The notes: generated by a model from the letters alone, not told the origin. A stretch of DNA of 7,789 nt from Pseudomonadota bacterium (GCA_021792815.1 JAJYTX010000073.1:1-7789); one strand, 5' to 3'. Numbered from the stretch's first letter, positions 1 to 5,868 are shown. Numbers and translations: made by a program.

Positions 1-369
1 CAGCAGCTCGTCCTTGGTGAACGGCTTGGTCAGGTAGTGCTCGGAGCCGACGATCCGGCCCCGGGCGCGATCGAACAGGCCGTCCTTGGAGGACAGCATG
101 ATCACCGGGATGGCGCGAAACACCTTGTTGTGCTTGATCAGCGAGCAGGTCTGATAACCGTCAAGCCGCGGCATCATGATATCGACGAACACGATATCCG
201 GCTGGTGGTCGGCGATTTTTGAAAGCGCATCGAAGCCGTCGATGGCCGTGTAGACCTCACAGCCTTCCTTCGCGAGCAGGGTCTCGGCCGTGCGCCGGAT
301 CGTCTTGCTGTCATCGATCACCAGGACCTTCAGGCCCTGGAGTTTCGTGTTGCTGCCATTCACGGCCAT
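1..369 (-). CDS. pilG: Twitching motility response regulator PilG (partial, 3' end outside window)
   Basis: This is a single-domain CheY-like receiver that carries the signal of the Chp/Pil chemosensory system to the type IV pilus machinery in the cytoplasm. The minus-strand reading frame runs open from ATG at 369 to base 1, giving 123 residues; family members are about 130-135, so only a short C-terminal tail is missing. The acidic pair is D19/D20 in VIDDSKTIRR, the phospho-acceptor is D63 in VDIMMPRLDG, the switch Ser is S93 in IMLSSKDGLFD, and the conserved Lys is K115 in YLTKPF. The stretches RRTAETLL and IMLSSKDGLFD are very close to P. aeruginosa PilG as I recall it, which separates it from PilH or a generic CheY. 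An AAGGAG ribosome site lies 4 bases before the start. It is divergent from gshB, as in Pseudomonas. There is no output domain up to the window edge. Confidence 0.95.
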   Translation of the reverse strand, partial: MAVNGSNTKLQGLKVLVIDDSKTIRRTAETLLAKEGCEVYTAIDGFDALSKIADHQPDIVFVDIMMPRLDGYQTCSLIKHNKVFRAIPVIMLSSKDGLFDRARGRIVGSEHYLTKPFTKDELL

Positions 370-478
370 GCAACTCCTTCCGTCAGGGGGCTCGAGGGAC
401 GGCCGCCCGCGGCGGCGCCATCCCCCCGAATCGCCAGCCTACACGCAATGTCCGAAGAACCGCCATCGGCGCTTCGGT

Positions 479-492
479 CTCGAGAACTCGAG
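479..492. repeat. Short perfect inverted repeat CTCGAG-AA-CTCGAG
   Basis: Two copies of the palindrome CTCGAG are separated by AA, making a 14-base dyad next to the AT-rich patch of the pilG/gshB gap. A third CTCGAG lies at 391-396 in the pilG leader. It could be an operator, but a six-base palindrome recurs by chance in GC-rich DNA. Confidence 0.4.
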
Positions 493-529
493 CAGGTTTT
501 GTTTTAACATATCGGCACGACCCCCGCCA

Positions 530-545
530 TGTGGTCTGCATCACG
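530..545. promoter_or_regulatory. Candidate CRP/Vfr-family binding site
   Basis: The sequence TGTGG-TCTGCA-TCACG matches the CRP/Vfr consensus TGTGA-N6-TCACA at 8 of 10 dyad positions with exact spacing. It lies about 25 bases from the AT-rich patch. Read toward pilG, its centre falls roughly 38-44 bases upstream of the starts predicted from the weak -10-like elements (TATGTT at 511-506, or the extended TG-T-TAAAAC ending at 501), close to class II activator geometry. Both the site and the promoter are pattern matches only. Confidence 0.3.
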
Positions 546-687
546 TTTTCGCAGACCGGCGCGGCGCAGGGCCCCTGGCAGCGGGCCGGGCGGCGGGCGC
601 TCCTGGCATCATTGCCGGAGCCTCTGCTTGACCGCCGCGCCCTGCATCGGGCGATGACAGGGGCCATGCGAATACGCAGGGTCAATC

Positions 688-692
688 AGAGG
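688..692 (+). promoter_or_regulatory. Ribosome binding site that sets the gshB start
   Basis: AGAGG lies 6 bases before ATG 699. It supports this start over the in-frame ATGs at 666 and 657, and the protein from 699 begins exactly where known glutathione synthetases begin. Confidence 0.65.
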
Positions 693-698
693 CTTTTT

Positions 699-1694
699 AT
701 GTCCATCCGTCTCGGCGTCGTCATGGATCCGATCGAGGCCATCAAATACGCCAAGGACTCGACGCTGGCCATGCTGCTGGCGGCCCAGGCGCGCGGCTGG
801 ACCCTGTTCTACCTCGAACAGCGCGACCTGTCGCTGCGCGATGGGGTGGCCTGGGGACGAGGCCGGCCCCTTGCGGTCAAGGCCGATCCGCAGCGCTGGT
901 TCGAGTTCGGCGAGCCGCGTACCGAACGCCTCGGCGGGCTCGATTGCATCCTGATGCGCAAAGATCCGCCGTTCGATACCGAGTACATCTACACCACGTA
1001 CATCCTGGAGAGAGCCGCGCAGCAGGGCGCCCTGGTCGTCAACCGGCCCAGGGGACTGCGCGACATGAACGAGAAGGTCTACACGGCCTGGTTCCCGCAG
1101 TGCTGCGCACCTACGCTCATCACCCGCGACATGGACGATATGGCGGCGTTCCTCGAGCAGCACGGCAAGATCGTCTGCAAGCCCCTGCACGGCATGGGGG
1201 GCCGCTCGATTTTTGTCCTGGAAAGGCCCGACAAGAACAGCACGGTGGTCTTCGAGACGCTCACAGACTACGGCCAGCGTTTCGCCATCGTCCAGCAGTA
1301 TCTGCCGCAGATCGTCGAGGGCGGCGACACCCGGGTCCTGCTCGTCGACGGCGAGCCGCTGCCGTTCGTGCTCTCACGTATCCCGCTGCCGCACGACAAT
1401 CGCGGGAATCTCGCCGCCGGGGCCCGGGCCGTGGTGCGCCCGATCGAGGAACGCGAGCGATGGCTCGCCGGGCAGATCGGGCCCGTGCTCGCCGCGCAGG
1501 GCATGTTGTTCGTCGGTCTGGACGTCATCGGGGGCTACGTCACCGAGATCAACGTCACCAGCCCCACCGGCATCCGCGAGATCGAGAAGCAATACCCGAT
1601 CGATATCGCCGGGCGCCTGCTGCAGGCCATCGAGCGCCGGCTCGCGGCCAGCCGGGGCGCGGACCCCGCCCGTCCCCAGCCCGGGCCGCCGTGA
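699..1694 (+). CDS. gshB: Glutathione synthetase
   Basis: This cytoplasmic ATP-grasp ligase joins gamma-glutamylcysteine and glycine, with ATP hydrolysis, to make glutathione. From ATG 699 it has 331 residues against about 316 in E. coli. It opens with IRLGVVMDPIEAI, has RKDPPFDTE at residues 87-95, the ATP-grasp strand KPLHGMGG at 161-168, RGNLAAGA at 235-242, GLDVIG at 273-278 and TEINVTSPTGIREIE at 282-296. All match the E. coli enzyme in order. The extra length is a C-terminal Pro/Ala/Arg-rich tail after the final helix, about residues 316-331. Its stop overlaps the GTG of the downstream tonB-like gene, so the two are probably translationally coupled. The reading frame is open far upstream, but that part lacks similarity and is excluded. 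Confidence 0.97.
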   Translation: MSIRLGVVMDPIEAIKYAKDSTLAMLLAAQARGWTLFYLEQRDLSLRDGVAWGRGRPLAVKADPQRWFEFGEPRTERLGGLDCILMRKDPPFDTEYIYTTYILERAAQQGALVVNRPRGLRDMNEKVYTAWFPQCCAPTLITRDMDDMAAFLEQHGKIVCKPLHGMGGRSIFVLERPDKNSTVVFETLTDYGQRFAIVQQYLPQIVEGGDTRVLLVDGEPLPFVLSRIPLPHDNRGNLAAGARAVVRPIEERERWLAGQIGPVLAAQGMLFVGLDVIGGYVTEINVTSPTGIREIEKQYPIDIAGRLLQAIERRLAASRGADPARPQPGPP

Positions 1695-2569
1695 GCCCGC
1701 GTACGGCAACGCTGGGGGCGGCCCGCGCTCCGCGGGACCGGCTCCTCGTCATGCTGTTTCTCGCCACCGCGTTGCACGGCCTGCTCATCCTCGGGGTGAC
1801 GTTCAGCTCGCCGCTCAGCACCGGGCGCACTGCCCCGGGGCTGAGGGTGCTGCTGGTGTCCACTCGGCTGCCGAGCGCGCCACGCAACCCCAACGCGGCC
1901 TACCTCGCGCAGCGTACCCAGCTCGGCTCGGGCAACCGCCGCAAGCCTGTCGTACCGCGCCATCCCACACCGCCCCCGGGAGCGCCGCAGGGCCGCGCTG
2001 GCGTGGCCGCCCCGGCATCCGCCGGCCGTCCGGCCGGCAAAGACAGCCCCGAGCCGGTGCTCACGACGCATGGCTGGAGCTGGGACACGCAGGTAACCTA
2101 TCTCACCGCCGCGACCGGCGCGAGCGGCCCGGATCTGACCGGGATACCGAGCGCGGCGGCGCCTGGTTCGGGCGGGCTGGGACCGACACAGCTGAACGGT
2201 CCGAAGCGTGCGCTGTGGGTGAGCCCGGATACCCGCTCGGCTATCGTGGCACCGTATCTCGTCGCCTGGCGCCGCAAGGTCGAGCGCATCGGCACGCTGA
2301 ACTTCCCGATCGCAGCCCGCCACGCCGCTCTGCATGCCGATCCGGTCATCGAGGTGGCGATCGCCGCCGACGGCACGCTGGAGCGGGCGGTCATCCGCCG
2401 CTCCAGCGGCGATCCGGCGCTCGATCGGGCGGCACTCGCGATCCTGAGGCTCGCCAGTCCCTTCGATCCCTTTCCCCCGGCTCTGGCACACCGGTACGCG
2501 GTGCTGCGCTTTACTTATGAGTGGCAATTCGTCGGCGGCCGGGTGCGCGGGGCGGTCACCCTGCCTTGA
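1691..2569 (+). CDS. TonB-family energy transducer (TonB3-like)
   Basis: TonB proteins couple the proton-motive force at the inner membrane to outer-membrane receptors or other envelope machines. From GTG 1691 the protein has 292 residues. It has a single N-terminal membrane segment (about 17-38, LLVMLFLATALHGLLILGV) whose H29 lines up with the conserved TonB transmembrane His, while the Ser four residues before it in E. coli is Ala here. A Pro/Ala/Gly-rich periplasmic linker follows, containing NPNAAYLAQRTQLGSG at about 67-81. The C-terminal TonB domain (about 186-285) has YLVAWRRKVERIGTLNFP, the IEVAIAADGTLERAVIRRSSG strands and ALDRAALAILRLASPFDPFP. GTG 1691 is chosen for its GTGA overlap with gshB and because it precedes the membrane segment; ATG 1751 would cut into that segment. 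The position beside gshB and pilG matches P. aeruginosa tonB3, which is needed for twitching. A shared role is inference. No ExbB/ExbD genes are in view. Confidence 0.85.
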   Translation: MSPRTATLGAARAPRDRLLVMLFLATALHGLLILGVTFSSPLSTGRTAPGLRVLLVSTRLPSAPRNPNAAYLAQRTQLGSGNRRKPVVPRHPTPPPGAPQGRAGVAAPASAGRPAGKDSPEPVLTTHGWSWDTQVTYLTAATGASGPDLTGIPSAAAPGSGGLGPTQLNGPKRALWVSPDTRSAIVAPYLVAWRRKVERIGTLNFPIAARHAALHADPVIEVAIAADGTLERAVIRRSSGDPALDRAALAILRLASPFDPFPPALAHRYAVLRFTYEWQFVGGRVRGAVTLP

Positions 2570-2600
2570 GCCCGGGGCACTCCATCCCCATACTGGGAGC

Positions 2601-3275
2601 ATGAGCGAGCGCAGCGGCAAACCGGGCGTCGGCGCGCAGCCGGGCACCGAGGTCACTCCAGGCGATGTTCGCAAGCGCGGCGATAGCGCCGATCGGGGTG
2701 CGCAGACGGACGATGTGGCCTCGACCAGCCTGACGAATCATCTGCTGATCGCCATGCCTTCCCTCAACGACCCGAATTTCGCGCAGACCGTTGCGCTCGT
2801 GTGCGAGCACACGGATCGCGGCGCTCTTGGCATCGTGCTCAACAAGCCGCTGCCGATGCGTCTCTCGGACGTATTCTCGCAGATGCAGATCACCCCCTCG
2901 AGCGAGATCATCGCGGCCCAGCCGGTGCTACGCGGCGGGCCCGTGCATACCGACCGCGGGTTCGTGCTGCATCGGCCCGGCGGTCAGTGGGACCACACCC
3001 ATAAGGTCTCGGACACGATTCAGGTCACGACTTCGCGCGATGTGCTCGCCGCCATGGCGCGCGGCGAAGGGCCGGCGGACGCCTTCATCGCGTTGGGCTA
3101 CGCGGGCTGGGAGTCCGGGCAGCTCGAGCGTGAGATTCGTGAGAACGCCTGGATGTCCGTCCCGGTCGATGCCAGGGTGGTATTCGATCTGCCCTTCGAG
3201 GACCGATGGAGCGGTGCGTGGCGGCTGCTCGGGGTCAACGTCGGCCAGGTCAGCCTCACCGCCGGACATGCCTGA
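2601..3275 (+). CDS. yqgE: YqgE/AlgH family protein (DUF179)
   Basis: This belongs to the YqgE/AlgH family, named from reported effects on alginate regulation in Pseudomonas; its molecular function is not settled. From ATG 2601 it has 224 residues. The family domain starts near residue 44 with SLTNHLLIAMPSLNDPNFAQ, followed by VCEHTDRGALGIVLNKPL (67-84), RGGPVHTDRGFVLH (111-124), TTSRDVLAAM (143-152), ALGYAGWESGQLEREI (164-179) and a closing VSLTAGHA, all parallel to E. coli YqgE. The first roughly 40 residues are hydrophilic, rich in Gly, Arg and Asp, and absent from typical members of about 187 residues. An in-frame GTG at 2715 would give 186 residues and may be the true start, because GGGAG before ATG 2601 sits only one base from it. 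The gene is 31 bases after the tonB-like stop and overlaps ruvX by 8 bases. Confidence 0.9.
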   Translation: MSERSGKPGVGAQPGTEVTPGDVRKRGDSADRGAQTDDVASTSLTNHLLIAMPSLNDPNFAQTVALVCEHTDRGALGIVLNKPLPMRLSDVFSQMQITPSSEIIAAQPVLRGGPVHTDRGFVLHRPGGQWDHTHKVSDTIQVTTSRDVLAAMARGEGPADAFIALGYAGWESGQLEREIRENAWMSVPVDARVVFDLPFEDRWSGAWRLLGVNVGQVSLTAGHA

Positions 3276-3723
3276 CGCGGTCTCGACCGTCCTCGCGTTC
3301 GATTTCGGACTCAAGCGCATTGGCGTCGCTGCCGGAGACACGCTGACGGCGACGGCCGCACCGCGACCGGCCGTGTCGGTGAGCCGCAACGGACCCGACT
3401 GGGCAGCGATCGGCCGCGAAGTGCTCTCGCTCAAACCCGCACGGCTGGTGGTGGGTGCCCCGTATCAGGTCGACGGAACCGACGGAGCGTTGCTGCCGCG
3501 TGCGCGCCGCTTCGCTCGCGAACTCCAGCGCCGCTTCGCGCTGCCCGTCAGCCTGATCGATGAACGCTTCTCTTCCCTGGAGGCAGGCACGGCCCTCAGC
3601 GCCCGGCGCGCCGCCGGCGAGCGGCGCCGCACTCGGCGCGCGGACATCGACAGCACCGCAGCGGCGGTCATTCTCGAACGCTGGCTGTCGGGGGAAAGAG
3701 GAGAAGAGCTCAGGAGTCTCTGA
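3268..3723 (+). CDS. ruvX: RuvX/YqgF family Holliday junction resolvase-fold protein
   Basis: This RNase H-fold family is proposed to act as a Holliday junction resolvase and in pre-16S rRNA 5'-end maturation. The protein has 151 residues, close to the family length of about 140. The nucleotidyl-transfer fold starts with LAFDFGLKRIGVA (9-21, acidic D12), continues with LVVGAPYQVDGT (60-71) and LIDERFSSLEA (96-106, acidic residues in DER), and ends with the ADIDSTAAAVILE helix (125-137, D128). These match E. coli YqgF strand by strand. It starts inside yqgE, with ATG 3268 overlapping the last 8 bases of that gene; no strong ribosome site is visible, so coupling is likely. The yqgE-ruvX pair is widely conserved in gammaproteobacteria. 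The C-terminal tail (GERGEELRSL) is charged and poorly conserved. Confidence 0.93.
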   Translation: MPDAVSTVLAFDFGLKRIGVAAGDTLTATAAPRPAVSVSRNGPDWAAIGREVLSLKPARLVVGAPYQVDGTDGALLPRARRFARELQRRFALPVSLIDERFSSLEAGTALSARRAAGERRRTRRADIDSTAAAVILERWLSGERGEELRSL

Positions 3724-3812
3724 CGCGGCGGCGCACACTAGCTGTTGCGCGGAAATCATCCCGGCCGTGCCGCAGAATGCTCGCCATATGCCGCTCCGGG
3801 CAGCCGGCGAGC

Positions 3813-3825
3813 GAGGGTTTCCCTC
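3813..3825. repeat. Hairpin GAGGG-TTT-CCCTC in the pyrB leader
   Basis: A perfect 5-bp stem closes a 3-base loop, one base before a larger hairpin. No T-run follows it, so it is not a standard terminator. Confidence 0.5.
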
Positions 3826-3826
3826 C

Positions 3827-3854
3827 TCCCGGGGACCGGGCGGATTCCCCGGGA
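3827..3854. repeat. Strong 8-bp inverted repeat in the pyrB leader
   Basis: TCCCGGGG (3827-3834) and CCCCGGGA (3847-3854) are perfect reverse complements around a 12-base loop, giving an all-but-one GC stem. The following bases are AAACATCG, without a U-tract. It may cap the 3' end of the ruvX transcript, pause polymerase or act in pyrB regulation; the sequence alone does not decide. Confidence 0.6.
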
Positions 3855-3861
3855 AACATCG

Positions 3862-3892
3862 TTTCGCGTGTCTGCCGTACATCGAGTACACT
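3862..3892 (+). promoter_or_regulatory. Weak sigma70-like promoter candidate for pyrB
   Basis: A TACACT hexamer at 3887-3892 matches the -10 consensus at 4 of 6 bases. The best upstream partner is TTTCGC at 3862-3867, with a long 19-base spacer. GTAC repeats flank ATCGA just before the -10. Transcription would begin near 3899, about 145 bases before pyrB. Confidence 0.25.
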
Positions 3893-3920
3893 TCGGCCGT
3901 CGCGCCGGGTCCCGGGCGAA

Positions 3921-4049
3921 ATGAGCATTTCGCTGCGCCATCCTCGCTGCGCGAGAGTCCGGTGCGGGCTCCATGCCGCCCGCCCGCTCGCCGCTGCGCG
4001 ACCCGTTCACCACGTGTGTGCGGAAGTCCATCAGAGGCTCCTGAAGTGA
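3921..4049 (+). CDS. Possible 42-residue leader peptide upstream of pyrB
   Basis: An ATG at 3921, a few bases downstream of the start predicted from the weak promoter, opens a 42-codon frame. Its TGA overlaps the pyrB GTG in a GTGA arrangement. The peptide is rich in Arg, His, Ala and Cys, and I recognise no family. About three quarters of its third codon positions are G or C, fitting the neighbours but also expected of GC-rich DNA. No good ribosome site precedes it. The geometry would couple its translation to pyrB, as leader peptides do in some pyrimidine operons, but it may be an accidental frame. An in-frame ATG at 3777 would extend it to 90 residues. Confidence 0.2.
   Translation: MSISLRHPRCARVRCGLHAARPLAAARPVHHVCAEVHQRLLK
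4033..4037 (+). promoter_or_regulatory. Ribosome binding site for the pyrB GTG start
   Basis: AGAGG lies 8 bases before GTG 4046. It supports this start, which gives a protein of usual length; the frame is open upstream but that stretch has no family similarity. The site falls in the loop of a small TCAG/CTGA stem (4031-4044), which might modulate access. Confidence 0.6.
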
Positions 4050-5002
4050 CTGATCAACTGCGCCCCGACGGGACACTCCGTCACCTGATAACACTCGAGG
4101 GATTGCCTCGATCGATGCTCGAGCGGCTGCTCGAGTGCGCCCAACGATACGTCCGCCCGCTCGGCCAGAAGCCGGCGTCCAACCGGATGCTGGCCGGCTG
4201 CACCGTCGCCAACCTGTTCACGGAGCCCTCGACCCGTACGCGCGTGTCATTCGAACTCGCGGCAAAGCGCCTGGGCGCCGACGTCGTGAACCTGGAGGTA
4301 CAGCTCTCCTCGCGCGTCAAAGGCGAGAGCATGCTGGATACGGTGTATACCCTTCAGTCCCTGCACGTGGACGTCATGGTCATCCGGGACGCCGAGACCG
4401 GGGTGCCGGCCACGGTGGCCGCCAACGTTGCACCGCACGTGAGCATCCTGTCGGCCGGCGAAGCGCACGTGGCGCATCCAACGCAGGGTCTGCTGGATGC
4501 GTTGACTGTCCACCAGCATAAGGGCCGGTTCGACCAGCTCGCCATCGCCATCGTGGGCGACATCCGGCATTCGCGTGTCGCGCGTTCGGCGTACCACGTG
4601 TTCACAGCACTCGGCGTGCCGGACCTGCGCATCGTCGCGCCGCCGGCCCTGATGCCCGAACCGAAGGAATTTTCCGGCTGTTCACGCCACACTACGCTCG
4701 AGAGCGGCTTGCAGGACACGGATGTCGTGATGATGCTGCGTATCCAGACGGAACGTATGGCCCAGGCCGAGCTGCCCGATGCCGACCGCTACTTTGCCAG
4801 CTACGGGCTGACCCCGGAGCGCCTCGCGACAGCGCGGCCGGACGCCATCGTCATGCATCCGCAGCCGATGAACCGTGGCATCGAAATCTCCTCTGACGTC
4901 GCCGATGGTCCGCACTCGGCCATACGCGATCAGGTACGCAATGGCGTCGCCGTGCGCATGGCGGTGCTCGCCGAAGTGATCACGTCCCGAGGGGCCGTAT
5001 GA
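4046..5002 (+). CDS. pyrB: Aspartate carbamoyltransferase catalytic subunit
   Basis: The enzyme joins carbamoyl phosphate and L-aspartate to form N-carbamoyl-L-aspartate, the committed step of pyrimidine synthesis. From GTG 4046 it has 318 residues (family about 305-335). The carbamoyl phosphate loop FTEPSTRTRVSFE is at 58-70, the K-loop LSSRVKGESMLDT at 87-99, IRD at 113-115, HPTQGLLDALT at 144-154, GDIRHSRVARS at 171-181, LRIQTERM at 231-238 and HPQPMNRGIEI at 271-281. Catalytic equivalents of E. coli R54, K84, R105, H134, R167 and R229 are present. Two usually invariant spots differ: the residue after HP near the end is Gln where bacterial relatives have Gly or Leu, and the stretch before HPTQ reads SAGEAHVA rather than the common N-A-G-D-G form. 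In Pseudomonas PyrB pairs with an inactive PyrC-like subunit, which is not encoded next to it here. The start of the downstream pyrK-like gene overlaps its stop (ATGA). Confidence 0.96.
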   Translation: MTDQLRPDGTLRHLITLEGLPRSMLERLLECAQRYVRPLGQKPASNRMLAGCTVANLFTEPSTRTRVSFELAAKRLGADVVNLEVQLSSRVKGESMLDTVYTLQSLHVDVMVIRDAETGVPATVAANVAPHVSILSAGEAHVAHPTQGLLDALTVHQHKGRFDQLAIAIVGDIRHSRVARSAYHVFTALGVPDLRIVAPPALMPEPKEFSGCSRHTTLESGLQDTDVVMMLRIQTERMAQAELPDADRYFASYGLTPERLATARPDAIVMHPQPMNRGIEISSDVADGPHSAIRDQVRNGVAVRMAVLAEVITSRGAV

Positions 5003-5868
5003 GCCGTGAAACGCGTGGCACGCTGCGCCTGGAGGATGCGGCCGTGCTGCGCCACAGTGCCTACGCAGGCAATCAGTTCGTGCTGCGCCTTGCGGCCCCG
5101 GCCTGCGCCGCACGCGCCGAGCCTGGACAGTTCGTGCACCTGACCTGCGATCCGTCCATCCCCATGCGCCGGCCGCTGTCGATCATGCGTGCCGAGCGCG
5201 AGGCGGGCTGGATCGAGCTGCTCTACAAAGTCGTGGGCCCCGGCCTGCGCGCCCTCGCCGCGCGCCGGCCGGGCGAGACGCTCAGCCTGATCGGTCCGAT
5301 CGGTCGACCCTTCCTCACCGATGCGCGGCGCCCGCGCGCCGTGCTGATGGGCGGCGGCGTCGGCATCCCACCGATGATCTTCCTCGCCGAGCGCATGCGG
5401 GCCGACCCGGCGTGCAAGCCCCTGGTGCTCATGGGCTCGGAAATTCCCTTCCCGTTCCGGGCACGCCCTTCGGCCATCGTCGTTGCGGGCATGCCGGCGG
5501 GCACCATCGCCTGCATGCCGCTGCTCGAGGAATGGGGGGTGGCGAGCCGGCTCGCCAGCCGGTCGGGCTTCCCGGGCTGTTTCGAAGGATACGTGACGGA
5601 ACTGGCCGAGGAATGGCTGCGGTGTCTCTCGGCGCGCGAGTTGGCCGAGGTGGAACTGTTCGCCTGCGGACCCACCCCCATGCTGGCCGCGGCCAGCCAG
5701 CTGGCGCGCCGTCACGGCGTGCCCTGCCAGGTGTCTCTGGAGGAGTTCATGGCCTGCGGCGTCGGCGGCTGCGCGGGTTGCGCGGTGCGGGTACGCACCC
5801 CGGAGGGGGATGCGATGCGGCGGGTTTGCGTGGACGGCCCGGTGTTCGACGCGCTGAGTGTGTTCTAG
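4999..5868 (+). CDS. pyrK: PyrK-type dihydroorotate dehydrogenase electron transfer subunit
   Basis: PyrK carries FAD and a [2Fe-2S] cluster and passes electrons from dihydroorotate oxidation (by the class 1B catalytic subunit) to NAD+. This 289-residue protein has a ferredoxin-reductase-like FAD domain with MRRPLSIM (56-63) and GPIGRPF (99-105), an NAD-binding domain with MGGGVGIPPM (117-126) and FACGPTPML (221-229), and a C-terminal cluster motif with C253, C258, C261 and C277 (CGVGGCAGC, then RVCVDGPVF), which is the PyrK spacing. It is coupled to pyrB by ATGA overlap, with GAGGGG 4 bases before ATG 4999. A partner pyrD is not in view. Most gammaproteobacteria use the quinone-linked class 2 enzyme, so its partner and acceptor are open; it could serve another oxidoreductase. 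It is about 25-30 residues longer than Gram-positive PyrK. Its TAG stop overlaps the stop of the convergent ATPase gene. Confidence 0.85.
   Translation: MSRETRGTLRLEDAAVLRHSAYAGNQFVLRLAAPACAARAEPGQFVHLTCDPSIPMRRPLSIMRAEREAGWIELLYKVVGPGLRALAARRPGETLSLIGPIGRPFLTDARRPRAVLMGGGVGIPPMIFLAERMRADPACKPLVLMGSEIPFPFRARPSAIVVAGMPAGTIACMPLLEEWGVASRLASRSGFPGCFEGYVTELAEEWLRCLSARELAEVELFACGPTPMLAAASQLARRHGVPCQVSLEEFMACGVGGCAGCAVRVRTPEGDAMRRVCVDGPVFDALSVF

Larger units (their letters stand above)
370..698. other. Divergent intergenic region between pilG and gshB
   Basis: This 329-base gap should hold the promoters of both divergent genes. Most of it is GC-rich. The only clear AT-rich patch is around 496-513, with -10-like hexamers on either strand (TAACAT at 505-510 plus; TATGTT at 511-506 minus) but no good TTGACA partner. 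A CRP/Vfr-like dyad lies at 530-545 and a CTCGAG-AA-CTCGAG inverted repeat at 479-492. The plus-strand frame of gshB stays open back through this gap, but its predicted peptide is Arg/Ser/Cys-rich with no family resemblance, so I treat it as non-coding. A TTGACC at 628-633 has no matching -10. Confidence 0.6.
3724..4045 (+). other. Leader/intergenic region upstream of pyrB
   Basis: These 322 bases separate ruvX from pyrB, in the place where Pseudomonas carries pyrR. No PyrR-like protein is encoded here in any frame. The region contains two consecutive hairpins (3813-3825 and 3827-3854), a weak promoter candidate around 3862-3892, and three copies of CGCTGCGC (3931, 3945, 3992), the second lying in a 5-bp stem-loop at 3943-3955. 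It also holds a possible 42-codon frame from ATG 3921 that ends in TGA 4047-4049, overlapping the pyrB GTG as GTGA. No T-rich terminator tract was found. The spacing suggests an independent promoter and possible leader control of pyrB, but this is inference. Confidence 0.55.

Noticed and set aside
479..505. Terminator formed by CTCGAG repeats followed by T-rich DNA
   Set aside because: The repeat leaves only a 2-base spacer or a 5-bp stem with a 4-base loop, the T-rich stretch is broken by G bases, and it sits between divergent genes where no transcript needs to end.
219..698. Long in-frame extension upstream of gshB
   Set aside because: The predicted peptide is Arg/Ser/Cys-rich with no family match, overlaps pilG on the opposite strand, and the protein from ATG 699 aligns to known GshB from its first residues with a ribosome site in place.
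944..1690. Plus-strand frame open upstream of the tonB-like GTG start
   Set aside because: It lies wholly inside gshB in another frame. TonB features begin only after 1691, where GTG overlaps the gshB stop.
1535..2674. 379-codon minus-strand frame across gshB and the tonB-like gene
   Set aside because: It is antisense to two recognisable genes, Arg/Gly/Pro-rich and without motifs, as expected of shadow frames in GC-rich DNA.
3827..3868. Intrinsic terminator after ruvX
   Set aside because: The 8-bp stem is strong, but the bases after it are AAACATCGTTTCG with no U-tract, so a standard Rho-independent terminator is not supported.
3724..4045. A pyrR gene or remnant between ruvX and pyrB
   Set aside because: The gap is shorter than a pyrR gene and no frame shows a phosphoribosyltransferase-like motif.
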